A stretch of 64,000 bases of DNA from Nymphaea colorata (Eukaryota > Streptophyta > Magnoliopsida > Nymphaeales > Nymphaeaceae). Position numbers and translations under genes: made by a program. Positions 38,996-53,221 of the stretch are shown here, piece after piece. Location of the stretch: contig NC_045146.1 of the NCBI RefSeq assembly GCF_008831285.2, positions 19,213,149-19,277,148 on the forward strand, given 5' to 3'. Numbering within the stretch: the first letter of the stretch is position 1; every line of letters starts with the position of its first letter. The notes under the pieces are model-generated. The model saw nothing but the letters and a program-made list of their open reading frames with translations. It had not been told where the DNA came from and searched no databases.

Positions 38996-41900
38996 TAGCT
39001 TTATGAACGAGAAGTTGTGCGGATTTTTCTTGTTACAAAGAAGGAAATAGGTGTAGAGTACCCTAATGGGAATGAAGAAAAACAGGTGGTCAGTGGCAAC
39101 ATTGATTCTATTACAAAAAAATCACTTGTTATTTTTTTTTTCACTTTTTTCCTTAACTTTTCTGCCAGGATAGGGTTTTCTGCAGGAAGATGTAAAGCTA
39201 TAAGTGGTTCTTTCACAATTTTGATTCAAATGACCTATTTTACTGTTGTATGTGCTCTTATACTTCTCTAGTGGAAAATGTTCTTTTCACTGCCTCTGTT
39301 CTCAGGTTCAACTGCATGAGAGGTGGCCAAGCTTCCTCATTTTGCCACGTTCCATGTGTAAGTAGGGCTGGGAGATGAGATGAGCTGCGCTGCCCATCAC
39401 TTGCCTAGAATTTGACTAATCAAGAGCCTACTTGAATTCATGAAATAGGGTCAGCAAGCTGAACATGAAGAAACAGGTACTTGGCTCACTTATAATCATT
39501 AACTAATTACTTACTATTTTTACATGTATCAAGAAGTTTTTGAGGTTCAATTCCTACTCATTGTAGATCTGCGATAACATATTTATTTTGCGACTGAACC
39601 AGTCCAAGTTTGGGAGGCAGGTTATGCCCATCTATTATTCTGACATAATGACATTGTTTTTTCATTCTATTAAGGTCGTTAAAAGCCACTCATTTAGCTG
39701 CGCTTCATCCATGAGCTCCAGCTAGGTTTGGTTCACCATGATAAATGAACTGAGCTTGAAAACTTTATGTTCAGTTTGTTTGATCCATTTTCCAGCCTAT
39801 ATCCACTGAAATTTGTCTTTCGTTTTCCTTTTTTGCCTTTCAAAAATGATTCTGTTTAGCAGTCAAGAAGCGGGCTCCTCTTTGACCAGTCAACCGTTTG
39901 TCTTTCAATCGAATGGGTCCAAAGGAAAACCTGAATTTCTTCAATCTTCTTTGGAGCAGCTGCAGTCTCCCTTGGGCATATTTAAGCCCCAGTTGAACAT
40001 TTATTACTTCAGTTGTTCAAAGGGTAAAGGCCATGGAGATTGCGCCATGACTGCTCCGGAAACAGTCACAGCCCTCCCAAGTTCTCCCCATGCTGACCTA
40101 TTTAGGACTCACTGGTCTCACTTTTCAGTCCGAAGCCTCCATAGGTATTTCTAGAGAAAAAAAATTTGCAGAAAGATCTGTTTGGTCGGTTTGATTCTGT
40201 TTTGTTTGCTTTAATTTTGAAGCTGGGAAACGGACAAGTCAATGTTCCTCGGGAGGAACATGGTACTCGTGCTATCAAATTGCCTCTAGCCGAGTTTTCT
40301 TTTGTAGGCAATGCAGGATTTTTTTTTAATTATTTTTTTAATTTTTTTTTTTATGTTTAGGAATCCTACCGAGGCGAAACGACGGAGGTGGCCCCTACGG
40401 CGACTTGTGGTGATGTATGCTCATCTAGAAAATGTTCTTCTTGCCCCATGGGTTGTTGCAAATATGTAAATATTGCAGTAATTGTGTCGGTCGCGTTATT
40501 GGTGCTTACGGATATTTTTTTTTTCTATATGTTCTTCTGTTTATAGCATATGTTTCTATGACTCTTAAAAACTCGTGTGGCTTCTAAGAAATTGACGCCG
40601 TAGCTAACGTGGAGTCACTAGAATATGTTTTAGTGAATGTTTTTCAGAATTAGGATAACAAAGTTGTGCATATTCTTGTATCTCACATATAGCTTTCTTA
40701 TAATGACATTTTCATGCAAAAGGTTCTGCCATTGATTTGAAAAAAAGCGCTCTTACTTGATATCTCTAATGCTGGTTTTATCGATGTAACTGTATGTAAC
40801 TGTATGTCCATTTAGGGGTCTCCCTTTTGTTCATAGTCTCTAAAAGAGATTGCGCATTTATTTTTTCAGGCCTTGATTGTTGCCGTGTAGTTGAAGTGTC
40901 AGTCTAAGTGGAAAGAAATGGTGGTGATGTCCTCAAGGGCTCGCTCCGGAATTTTATTGTAGAGGTGGAACGAAAGTTCAATTCGGTGAAAAGTTTTATC
41001 ACGAAACAAACGTGGAACTATATGAAACTTTACTTTTGGCAACAAAGTTTTACCAAGATGGTGGGACTTTATTCATGGTATTTTTTTACCATTAAAGTGC
41101 ATGTTTTTTAATTTACGGTTGTTGAACTATTGTTAAAAATAGATCATGTTTAAATTTTCATGCAGAAACAAACATGGTATTAAAAAACCCAGAACAAACA
41201 AAAATTCCATCAAAAATTTCTGTGGTACAGCGTTTTGATTCCTGAGTATTTACTTACAAGTATTCCCACGCTACCCAAGTGCAAGACGTTCTTAAACTTA
41301 GGAGAGTGTTGAGAGCATATGCTTACTCATGGAGCAACACATCGTTACTTCAAGCCCTTGTTCGTAGGTGTCAGCAAAAGTACGCTTGCATTGCATTTAA
41401 AAAGAGGAAATGAAGCCTATTTTCAGATTATTACTAGAAGGTAGACCCTGAAAAGATATTCGATCACGTTGATAGATGATGAGATTCTCTTGATGTTAAG
41501 AAACTGCCTTAGTGTGTCTGTGTGTAAAATCAACTATACAGATATAACGTCCAACATCTAGTATTGTATCTTCAAGTGCTTTTTTGATAAATCTAAGTAT
41601 AGTTATGAACTCATATGTTAAAACAATGAAAAAAATGAAAAAAAAAATTCATCATTGCCAGTGTCTATCGGATTTTTTATGAGTTGAGATAAAAGCATCG
41701 ATTTCAAAAACCCTAATGAAAGCTGACTTGTACGTCAAATTTTCATTAATTTTTCTGTTTGAATTCTACGGTTTTGGTTACATGAAGTCCATCTGTATAC
41801 TAAGATTCATGTAACCTACTTCAAATTGTAGAGGAAGCCAAACAGCACTCTGGCATCATATTCTAAAAGTTACAAACTAATTCCCTATACATATATGTGT

Positions 41901-44900
41901 GTGTGAATGCGCGCACCTAAAGAGACGCAGAGAGACAAAAAGTGAGAGAGAAGTAAGATAGAATAAATTTTTAGCAAAGCTTTTCAAATCATTCCTAAAA
42001 TCATATTCAGTTAGGGTTGGACAATGGCAACATAAATCAATCCAGATGGCTGTTCCTTTCCATTTTTTTTTTTGGTATTAGGAAATATTGGATCTCATAA
42101 AAAAACTCAGGTTGGATATTTTTCAGTTACTTGTTCATCTTGGTTAAACCAGATCGCTAATTGGCCGTTTCTCAATTCTCATGTATCATATATAATCCCC
42201 AAAAACAGAAACTGAAATCAAGTTGGACACGGTTTCTACCCGGGCAGCAAAAAGACCAGCTATAAATATCTCATGTTTCTCTAGAGTTCGTTTCTGGGGA
42301 CTGTTTATCCAAGATATTTACAAGATTTGCACGTGAAATCTTAGTTGATCAGAACTTTGTGTTTACAAGCAAACATGTATAAACATGATTTTAAGAATGG
42401 CTCTATCGGTGTCGGTGCATATCAGGCCGGATGCACATCGTCGTTTAGTAAAATAATAGTAATAGTAACGTTTTAAAATGAAAAATATTTTAAGAAACGA
42501 CCATGGAAGCAGATAAGGTTCAGGTTCTGCCCACAACTTTGTTAAAACAACTATCTTCTGATTCTGATGTTGACAACACTGATTAAAAGGATTCATATTG
42601 AAGGGCAAATCTTGTGAACTCTGGGACCATTTCAACTCATTCTGTTTTACAAATGTGTAAAGAAAAAAAATGAAACATTTTGTGCCCGGATGACGCATAA
42701 ATTTTTTTCTCTCATATTTAGCCCAAAAAGAAAATGCAAGTAGAAATAATATGTGCATCAATTTTAGAATAGTCGAAGGCAAAAATTCAGTCCTAATCCT
42801 TCATAGTAACGGTGGCAGACCTCTGTACTCCTCCATGGCTTTAAAAACTACGTCTTGCTTTGGCTTACAGAAAGAATGACTCTCCTGTGCCAACAACCGC
42901 TTTCCATGTTAATGCAAGAGTTTTTCTTTCGTCCTATATTCGAAAGACAAAGTAAATGCTTTCCTTCCTGATAATATAAATGGTTAGAACTTGGGTAGCA
43001 TTTAGATTTTAGTGGATTTCACTTGATTGAATGCTGTGTAATTGAAGGATTCAGACATGAATTCAAACCATATTTCTTAAATCAGGTTTTAATCTGACTA
43101 GCATGAGATTCAATAATTATATATTATCAGATCCAATCTTTATTGGATCTCAGTCAGATATCAGACTCAGATGTGAATTCAGTTATAAATTTTTATATTG
43201 AATCTTGTTAGCTACTGGGTCAGATCACTTGAATCCATCTAAGTGGATTAAAATTCATATCAATTATCAAATATATCATATCCATTTACATCCCTATTTA
43301 ATTCCTGAGCAATGGTTGTCCAAGGTGATTTGGGTGGGGGTCCCTTGATGGAGGACAAGTAGATTGATATCAATCAATGCCCATCACATGCCATGTCCTT
43401 GAATGTCCTATTCACCGGCATAACTTTGCATCCATTCTAGTCATATGCATCAACTGTGCACATTAATTGCCACATGCTTGTGGGCACACATCAGAAACTT
43501 CATTCATTCAAAGAAAAAGAGTTCAACTGAACAGAAACGAGCATGAGGATCTTCTTCACTTCAAACCTCTCTCTCTCTCTCTGCGTGTGTTAACAGTATT
43601 GGTTGACACGTTCTGTAAATTATACATCTTCATTTCATATCATAATGTTTTAACATATCTTTTGGACTTTAAAATATTTTTCGTTCATTATCATCTTATC
43701 TTTCAGGTAACTTAATAAATTGCAAACTTCATCTTGTCCAGTACAAAAATATTTTCAATCAGATACAATTCAGTCAGTTCTTCAAATCTTTTTCGAAAAC
43801 AATTCAATTCAGAAACTTTTAACAACACATCTGCCTCAACTCAAGCTCGGGTTCACCTGCTCTTCCATCACCTCATGAAACTTCAAGATCAAAGTCATAA
43901 TTGGGTGGTGGCCTGAACCAATACCCAAGAAATTATGATGTCTCCTTTTCATGGCCTTCTTTTTGAAAAGTAGTCACTACAGTCAGCAGTTTTGGAAGAG
44001 AAAACCACAGACTACAACAATGCAGAAATGAGCCCTAGATTGGGGCTCAACAAAGTCTACCCAGCAACGGCTTCAAGATGAGCACCATGAATTTCAGTGG
44101 GTCCTAAGCTCTGCAGACACCTTTCTTGTAAGGCTGGAAATGTTTCATGGCCATTTTCGCGCTTTTGCCGTAAGGTTGAAGATGGCGTACTTTTTAGTGG
44201 GCAGATCAGATCTGAGCAGTTCTATCAATCAGCGGCCTGCCAATGAATTGCCGATGATCAGTTAGATCTTGTACATGCTCTCTTGTACAAGCACCCCAGT
44301 CCTTTTCTTGTCAATTCTACCCATATAAATGTGATCCACATAATAAAATTGCTGTAATCAAATATATATTTTGAGACTTTATAATATCACAAGAATTGGT
44401 GGTCATGGAAATAACAATTTTGTGGTTTAAATTATGCCAGACATGGGGATTCAAAAGGTACTTGTACTATAGACCTTCATCTTGATGCCGCACTAAGAAT
44501 GGAAACCTTCAAAGAAGAAAAGTTACAAAAGGAAATTGTGGGCTAAGTTGGAAGACAACAAGCTACTGTGTGATCACTTGTTTTGCCCAAGGAAAAGCAA
44601 ACCTACCCAAGTTGAAGAAGATTAAGAATCAAAAGAAAAAGCCTGCATTAGACAATTGATTGATGACCAAAGTTCATGACAAAGATGTCAGTGGGGTCGG
44701 TGGTGTTGTACAATAAATGTGCATCTTCATATCTAGATCTGTTCTAACAACTCTTCATGCAATAAATAGGTGTGGATCAACTATGCCCTAAGTAATATGC
44801 TTCAAGGCTCAGTTAAGACAAAAATCTTTGTTCTTCCAAAAGAGCAGAAAACAAAAGAAAATTAAAGACCTTAAAAAGGGAGACATAGTTCAGCTAAAGA

Positions 44901-47900
44901 GTCCTATATTGTCTTTCAATATATATATACTTTAACCTGAATCCCGTGTTTGGCAGCTGCATGCAGAATACTTTTGAGCTACAATGGGGGTTCTCAAATG
45001 TTGGCTGATCGTTTTAGAATTACATCCAAAAAGTATGTTTGTAATGAATATTTCTCCGATATAAGACATGAAAGCCATGCACCAAGTACTGCAAGAAATA
45101 TTTTAAGAAATTCATGTTCAAGAGGTGAAAATAAAAGACAAGTGAAGGCTTGGAGCAGTCCTCGGCGTGCATGGACTGAAAAATAAGTCTGTGACAAACA
45201 TAAAATATTCAAGGTGAAAGTAATTTAAGATTAAAAAAATAACTGAACATTACCAACCATCCTTGATCATAACAGTCGTTTTAATTAAAATCAATACATG
45301 AAGCCAGTGGGGAGGCACATGTGGGTCTGTGTGGGCAATTGCCCACGCACACATTGTGGGTGTTTCATTAACCTGCCTAAAAATTAGAGCAAATTCATAA
45401 ACACTTAATTATATGGTTCCATGAATCTGCACCAATTTTTGAAGTAGATTTATGAAACATCCACATAGTATTCTAACTACCAAATGACTCTTGAAGGCCA
45501 TGTAGCAATGAGAATTCATAATTATGTCCCAAAGTTTGATGCATATTCATAAAACAGTTTAACAAGTGTTTCGTGAATCTGTCTCAATCTTTCAGGCATA
45601 TTCATGGAACAGTTACAAACTGATTACTGTATCAAATAGACCCTGCACTGCAGATAACAATATATGAAATGATTAAGAAAAAGATGAGAGGTGAATTGGA
45701 AGACTAGGGATCTATGATCCTGGGGTTTAGACCATTAATGGTCAGATACAAAATCTAAGCCAGTTGGAAGGCACGGCTTAGCAACTGGTTGTAGTTCTAT
45801 GTGATGAAGGAAAATTAGCGGGTCTTCTTAAGTCGTCATCACATGTAATTTAATTAGTGATAGTGGATTACATGCTGGTATCTATATTATCAATTTGTGG
45901 TTCTTTTTCTATGTTTGGAATAAAAAATCAATTAAACTTTTTTTGACTAGTAGAGATGTGAATATTTAACTTTAAAAGGACGTTTTTTTTTCTCATCTAT
46001 CACTCTCTCTGCCAAGCATGTAAAGCTTGATACAACAATAGAATGCCAATAATTAATTCATACTAATATAATGTATTCAGTACTTGTTTTAGATTGTATT
46101 TAGCAGCCTTGGATCTCGGATCCTTTTTATGTCCGACCCATGCTGTAAACAAACACCAAGTTTTACCACTATGTGAAAAAAAAATGTTGAGATCCTCAGT
46201 TCCTGGTTTTACCACTATGTAAACAAACTTTTCCCACTTTTTTGTTGATAAAATGTCTCTCCCTTAAACCAATGGCATCTGAAAATCCATTGATCTCAAA
46301 TCACATAAAATCTGAGATTATCAAGCACTGATACCTCTTAATAAGGTTCTCAAACTCAAAAAGTCAAGGGTCCAGATCTGCCCCCCGGTTCTCTCTGGAT
46401 CTCGCCAACAGATCTTAGGATCAAGAGGTCAATCTAATGCATCTTAAGCATGCTTAAGTGCGAATCACGCCACAGCTAATATTAAGCTCACCATGATCTG
46501 TATCTTTTCAAGGGGAAGCCAGATATATAATCTAACGATTTTAACATAATTAAGCAGATGTGCTGTGTTTGTTCAACAATGGCATCCACAAACTTCAGAT
46601 ATAAATCTCAATTATTGTTTAAAGTGTCTGCTTCTATTCTCCTCTGATGGCTGAAGAGCTGAATCTAAGACTAAAAAATATGAAAAATTTCTCAATGCCA
46701 GACATAAAAGTTTTGACCAAAGTTTCAATTTTTTTAAAGAAACATTCATTTTCTATTGTTAACTATATCTTTTTTATACGGATTTGCCCATAAGCTTCAG
46801 TCAACCTAGAGAACGATCTTAGTATGGGAGTTTCTTTTATCATTTAAATTGATAATCACAGATTAAATTAGAAAAAAAAAAGAGAAACTTAACATATTTG
46901 TTATATTTAGAGGAAACTGCTTTTGATGTAAAACCCCCAAGCTATATATCCTTATGCCTCGAAGGTTTTAGCTTGTTTTAGAGCTTGCGTGAACCGACGT
47001 TATATCCTTAAATTCGAGTGCCGCGCTTGGCAAGAAAACCAGAAAGCTGCACTCACTAAAACACATATAATCTGCAAAAAAAAAAGTCCTTTATAGTTAG
47101 AGAAACTTCTTTAATAATAATAACAACAACAATGACAAATTATTAGCTTTTGAATTTGTTAAAACGTCAGTGATCACGCCTTGTAGAGAGAGAAAAAAGG
47201 ACACCAACGTCGTGGAGTTGAAAGTTTTCCCTTGTTGTAAGGTTCTACGTTTAAAAGCATCGTCGCTTGTCACATGCCTACACGTTCACATGTTCAAGAA
47301 CATGCAGACTCCATAGATATTTTAAGCCTTTCTCATAAAGATTTCGTCCAAAGATTCTGTCCCTTGTCCAACTAAATCATGCAAATATTTGAGTGCCTTT
47401 TTATATCATGCGGGGAACAGGACGGGACCCACAAAATAATTTCGAGAATTTTTTTTCTTGAAAATAATAGAAAATGGAAATAAATATTGAGCCTGCCTAT
47501 GGCCAACGTACCATTTTTACAGTAACGAAAATAAAAGTGAACATGTGAGACGGCGATGATCATGGTCCAATATTGGTGCTTAATTAAAATTCAGGGAACT
47601 TCAATGTGCCAACTTATCGAAACTCAAGGAAGTCGCTTCTAAAAGCTTGGCAGAATTTTGTGTTACTGTAGTGAATGACGCTCTAATTATGATAATAATT
47701 AAAGTCTTTCGGAATTCAGATCATACTAACCAAAGTTTCATCTTTTGGTCTTCAGCCGGCTGCCGAAATGACTAACTATTTCAAATCCATCATTAAAAAC
47801 GCCATAAAACTATCAATAAATCAGCAGAAACCATTACTATATTATTAACTGTTGCTGATGTTTCATAGCAGAAAAGCATCCGGCAACATTAGGCAGTCCG

Positions 47901-47969
47901 CTTATTTCAATTCCTTTTTTTATTTAAGTTTTTTAATAAAATTGTCCTTGCAAGACTGATGGTAATTAG

Positions 47970-48262
47970 AGGTTTGGATATATTTTTAATCATATCCGCT
48001 TTTTTGGATATTCACATATTCGGATTTGAATTCGAATAAAGAAAAGTAATATGTGAATCCGAGTTCGAATCCGAATCCAAAATTCGATTTTACAATCTCA
48101 ATCCGATTTTTATATTTATATCCGAATCTGAATCCAAATTTTGAATTGGATTTTGCCAATTTTCAAAATTTAGTAGCATTAGATACAAGGTATTTGTCTA
48201 CAAATGAATATGATCCGAATTTGTATTCGAACCCGATCGGATATTTATGTATATCCTGATAA
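47970..48262. repeat. AATCCGAATCC-rich repeat
   Basis: Degenerate GAATCCGAATCC/GGATTCGGAT words flank the centre, and GGATATTCACATATTCGGATT resembles text at 61250-61280. This is probably a short relative of the ends of the fold-back element at 61200-63490, but I cannot define its boundaries. Confidence 0.45.
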
Positions 48263-49561
48263 GCTTAGAACCATAACGCCAATGGGAATCATTCTTTTGG
48301 TGCCTCTAAACGGACCAACTGCGCTGTGTCCTTGAGAGCAAGAGGGCCTTTGTTTGATGCAACAGCAAGGTGCCAAATGTGCTAAGTGAGAGACCAATGT
48401 TTCAAATCTTAAGGGGTTATTTGGTAATAGAGACACTTTGTAAGTATAACAACCCAACCCACTCTCGGGCTCGGGCCCCTGGTTCAACGGATTCCAACCC
48501 GCTCTCTAGCAGTTTCGGCTCTAGCCTCAAAAATGCTAAAAATCAGTACAACCATTTATGGTAATCACTCCTCTCTTTATAAACACTTGAAGATTCCTCA
48601 CAATCTTCAATACGGAACTAAACTTTTAAGACGTTACAGTGAAGGTGACTGTATCATGAATTTGCCCAAAAAATTCGGTCAGATTCTTCAGATACTATAA
48701 CTATTGCTCTATGAACATACTCTAAACTTTAGGCAGATTTACGAGACACTCATGAAGTGTCATTGCTATCAATGGACACCTAAAAGGTCATTTTCTCTCA
48801 AATTATGAGACAATACCACTTCCCCTGGTATGCTCTGCTCCGTCTTCAAACATGATGAATCCATATTAAAAGTCCACTTATCAACACCATCTAGCTATTT
48901 ATAGAATTTAAAAACAAAAACTTAAAGTAATCTCCAGATCTAGATCTACTTATTATCCCCAGATCTGAATATTATCCAAATCCACCTGAAAGAAGCCGGT
49001 GACACATAATTCCGGGGCCCCGTCCACTTCCGGACGAACAAGAGGCTTCCAACCCACCACCCACTTACAACTTAGTCCATATTATTGAAGGAAAAAAGTT
49101 TTTTTCCTAGAAAAATGTCGCGGAATGGGCGGGACCCATCGACGCGGGGGCTTAAATTCTTAATCATAATAGACATCTCTAATGATGAATTGATATCTGG
49201 GTCCCCATGATCAACAAGATCATCAGGGACCGGTAATCACGGGCGGAGGAACCGCGTCTTATTCTCGCACATCTGGATCCAGAAATGTGCCAACGAAAGA
49301 AAGAAATCTGCAAATGGGTCCTTTGTTTTTGTCCGGGGAAGCCAAAGGGAGGGCAGGTGCGGCCAAGTCAAGTTAGGTTTCAGTCCCAACTTTGGACGTC
49401 TTTAATTTCTCCCCTCCTTCGGTCCACATTGGCCGCTGCTAAATCCAAGTAACCCCGTTGCACACGCCTCATGAGGCCCAGCTCTCTTCCGACCCACTCC
49501 ATCTGGCTCATACTTGATCCTAGTTCTCAAAAGAAAGCTGCCAACAAGTTTTATCTTATAT

Positions 49562-49564
<3 letters not shown>

Positions 49565-49613
<49 letters not shown>
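49565..49613. repeat. (TA)n microsatellite followed by (GA)n
   Basis: A TA run of about 49 bases, followed by an AGAGAGA tract to about 49640 and a poly-T run. Confidence 0.95.
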
Positions 49614-49618
<5 letters not shown>

Positions 49619-49787
49619 GAGAGAAAGAGAGAGAGAGAGAGTTTTTTTTTTTTTAATGTAATGAATCCTTGATACGTGATCATAAGATGAAACATCTTAA
49701 GGCAATCATGTTTTTAGCATGAAATGCGTTTTTTTGAGCCATAAAAAAGTCAAGCAACTCCTATAACATCAAAGAGGATATTTTACC

Positions 49788-50007
49788 GGGCTGTTTGGTA
49801 TTAGGAATATTTCACGAAACACTCATGCGGTGTTCCTAATGCCAAACATTTCGTATAAAGTCATTTGGTAGTAGGAATATTACATGAATGTCTCATAAAT
49901 CTGTCCATAGATTAAGATAGATTCGTGCATATTAGTTCTGGTGTTCTATGAATCCGTATATTGTCATATGACAACACTTAGAGAGAATTGCTTATGCCAA
50001 ACAACCC
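49788..50007. mobile_element. 220-bp fold-back MITE-like element
   Basis: The ends are GGGCTGTTTGG on the left and CCAAACAACCC on the right, an imperfect 11-base inverted repeat (10 of 11 match). Inside the left part, GTTTGGTATTAGGAA pairs with TTCCTAATGCCAAAC about 25 bases later, giving an internal hairpin. There is no coding capacity. No convincing target-site duplication is visible. Confidence 0.5.
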
Positions 50008-50374
50008 ATGTAGGATCGAGTTGAGACAGAATCTATACTTTTTGATAAATAGCGGCGACCGAAACTCGTATATTCGAGTTAAAAACATTTTAAAGAGTGT
50101 AACTTGAGGAATTTAACATCCAAACTGCTGTTTGAAACACGTTAAATAACTTTTTCTCCTTCTGGCCTTCATGTGTTGAAGAAATGAAAGAAAATTGTTT
50201 GCGTTGCCCCAATAATTGATTGTTCAGCAACCCTTCTCTCCTCTGCAAGACGGGAGTGGACAGGTTGGCCATGAAATCCCATTAAAACTTCACCCCATGG
50301 AGATCTTATCTTATAGTAAACTGCTCGACATATTCAATAATTTAAAGTTTAGTTTGTCCCCCTGAATTCAACAT

Positions 50375-50412
50375 TTTATTTATTTATTTATTTATTTACT
50401 TATTTATTTATT
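50375..50412. repeat. (TTTA)n microsatellite
   Basis: About nine TTTA tetranucleotides, with one interruption (TTAC). Confidence 0.9.
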
Positions 50413-50689
50413 CAACAGAGACTGAGTTGCACAGTCAAACTAGGCATCTTAGAAGCTCAACAACTTTGGTATTTATTAAAAAAAAATATAATTTTCAATA
50501 TAATATCCTTATTTCATTTAGTTTCATGAGTTTTAGTATTAGCAGATATGTATTTTACAATTTGAAAATTTAACACATTTTAAGTGTTCACTTGTCAACT
50601 GCATGTACGCAAATTATTGAACCATGTTCGTGAATGTACGGAAATATAAACAATTTCGACCCGGGGTTTAGCAAGTCTGCCTTGACCCG

Positions 50690-50870
50690 ATCGGGTTCCC
50701 ATCATCCCTCTGCTTGGATCCAACATATTTTCGGATCCAGACCTGATTTCACTACGGCATAAATAAGTAGGGGTAGAGCGGGTTCCCTTCAGCTGGATCC
50801 AATATGTTTTCGGATCCAGATCTGATTTCATCTTGTCTCCTACAGTAAGTGGGGGTTGGTGAGACCTCCT
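50690..50870. repeat. approximately 86-bp tandem repeat, about two copies
   Basis: GGATCCAACATATTTTCGGA at about 50706 recurs as GGATCCAATATGTTTTCGGA at about 50792. It is followed in both by CAGA(C/T)CTGATTTCA and by a G-rich AAGTAGGGGT/AAGTGGGGGT block. Non-coding. Confidence 0.65.
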
Positions 50871-53080
50871 CCGACGGGTCCAGATACGGGATCCATTTTG
50901 CATGGATCCAAAATCAATGCTTTCAAACTTAGTTGGAGTCGGACGGGTCCCACCATACGAAATAAGGATCTCGTGGAAACACGCAAAAGTCATTTAAAGT
51001 TTAGTCCAGGGACCCAATTGAGTCTGACCCGAATAAAGGTCCAGATTTAGTTAAGGCCCACAAGTCGGCAGGCTGGTTTGGATGGATCCGAACGTCATAC
51101 AAAACGCCGAGGCTCATAGTCATAGATAGAGATATCAGGGCTTTTGGAGCCATTTGGAAGGAACTGATTCGAAATTTCTGCCTTCTTTTGGCCTCACTTG
51201 GGTGTGGATTTTGGATATGGATCCATCGATCCAAATTCTACTCTTATCGAATCATTCTGGAACACGGATCTGGATCGTGTGCGCAGTACCCAAAACCGAT
51301 CCGGAATTTCATGGTCAGAGACTCGAAGGAGGACAGGACAGGACAGGACAGGAGGAGTCCGGGGCGTTTCAGTATTGCCGTTTGCGAAATTACCTGTTTA
51401 CCCTCAGGATCTGATCCACCAGAGTTTGAAATTTGAAAACTAGGGAAGTTTGAACCGTCGTTTGACTTGCCGTTCGATCGTTCCTCCCCAATTCCCATGC
51501 CGAGCCATCAGGGAAACCCTTCTCTGCTCATCCTCTCTTCCCCAATGACCAATTTAACCTTATAAATTAGGACCAACATTCGATTGCATTTTCCCGATAC
51601 AGGGTCCAAGTGTCAAGTATTTCTGGGGCTTATCAATGTCAAATTTAATGGTGTGCATGCATTGCTGAAACCCGACCTAAAATATTCTTTGAAATTATCG
51701 TATGCTTAGTGGATCGGCTGTGAATCGGTCGAAATAAAGCTTTTTTTTTTATAGATAAATGAAAACAATATAAGAAATGTTAAGGTGCATGCATTTAGAA
51801 CATTAGTGAAAACTTGGCATGTGACATTTCTTGAATGGTGTCGTGAAATTGAATTGGTTTGCTACCGATTCAGTTAGAGTTGGCCGGTTCAAACTAATTG
51901 AGGCTGCTTTTAATGACATTGATTCGGACCAAAACTTAATTTCACATTTAAAGAGTTGCATATCGACTCTAACGAGACATTCTCCATAAGTTGAAGCAAG
52001 GCGTGTATCCCTTAGAGCTCATATGACCACAGTGTCAAATTGTTATTGTCTCATAAATATGTTTTAAATGAAACATTGAGTAAGAGTGTTTTATGAATAT
52101 GTCTCAATTTATGAATAGATTTATAAGACAATTACTAGTGTCAAACTTATAAAACATGACGACAAGACGGGGCCTTAGAGTTTTATTTCTTCTCACTACA
52201 TTGAAAAATAAACCAAGAAAAGAAGTTGAGTACATGCATGCACTCGAGATAAAAAAAAAAAGAAAAAAAAACAAAGTTGGCCATACATGCCATATTCATG
52301 TTCATCTGATATAGTGTAACATTTGACATTAAACGTGATTCTTCAATTGGGTCAATGGTCAAGACTACGCCCCACGAGAAGCTATAAAGAGATTTACATT
52401 CATAATTATTTGCCTATTGGTCAGAACCCTTCCAATAATGGGTAACTTCTTAGGTTCTTCTTTATATTAAAGTACTACGCAGAGTTGGGCATAGTTTATG
52501 ATGATTTTAGAATAGATTATTAATTCAACTTGTGCTTCGATATGCAAATTTTTTATTGTAATGTAGAGAGAGAAACATTGTCTTTGTTCAAGTAGATAAT
52601 GGGTTTGGTCTGGGTAACAATGTTTTTAGAAACCCGAGGCCGGTCTCTTCCATAGTGAGTTTGGTCGGACAAGAGCTAGGTCCGACGCTAATACTCTACA
52701 TTAATTGCACTTTACTTTGGTGTTAGTGCCCGCCGGTGCACTCCAAATTCCAACATTTGGACCACGAATCTGAATTATAAGCGAACTTAGCAGTCCTCTT
52801 AAAATACTGATTTACCGCAGGCAGGTTATGCAAGTAATTATCAGAAAACCACAAGGCCAAGATCGACACTGGATTTAATCCCGATCTCAACTATTTCGGG
52901 CCTCTCTTCGGTGCGCTATTTTGAGGGGTCGTTCGCAGTCCAAGGGCAAAACCGTCTAATCATGATATTAAAGTCCGTTTTCGTCCTTGACTACAGAAAT
53001 AGGGTTCTCTCGTCAAATGCCACCCACCAACGAGGACGTTTCGGTCATTTCGCCCCCTCCCATTGATCGCCCTCTCAACC

Positions 53081-53221
53081 CGTTTTTAAAAGGGCGCAAA
53101 AATAGCTGAGGAAAGAAGGGGAGAAGACGCAAGGGAGAAAAAACGATCTGTGTTTGAGCGACGATCGAGTTCGCAACCCGGCGAAGATTCCATTTCCGGC
53201 GAGTGGCTTTCTTCGGCGGAG
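53081..53221 (+). promoter_or_regulatory. core promoter and first non-coding exon of the ICR/RIP gene (probable)
   Basis: A TTTTTAAAAGG TATA-like box lies at about 53083-53093. About 30-40 bases later a purine-rich leader starts and runs to GGCGGAG at 53221, followed by the strong donor GTAAGG. This fits a 5'-UTR first exon for the coiled-coil gene that starts coding at 57278. Inference from motifs and spacing. Confidence 0.45.

Larger units (their letters stand above)
38996..53080. other. 14 kb gene-poor intergenic region
   Basis: The first few hundred bases hold the 3' UTR of the DA2/GW2-like gene. Beyond that I find no exon chain on either strand. A 113-codon open frame at 39813-40154 has no family motif and no context. 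The region contains AT-rich sequence, several copies of a TTTGGTAxTAGGAATATT / ATGAATCTGTC-type dispersed repeat (about 45360-45620, 48640-48790, 49788-50007 and 52040-52140), and the repeats listed separately. Confidence 0.45.

Noticed and set aside
39813-40154. 113-codon open frame after the DA2/GW2-like gene
   Set aside because: No family motif, no splice context, and length within chance expectation for a window of this size.
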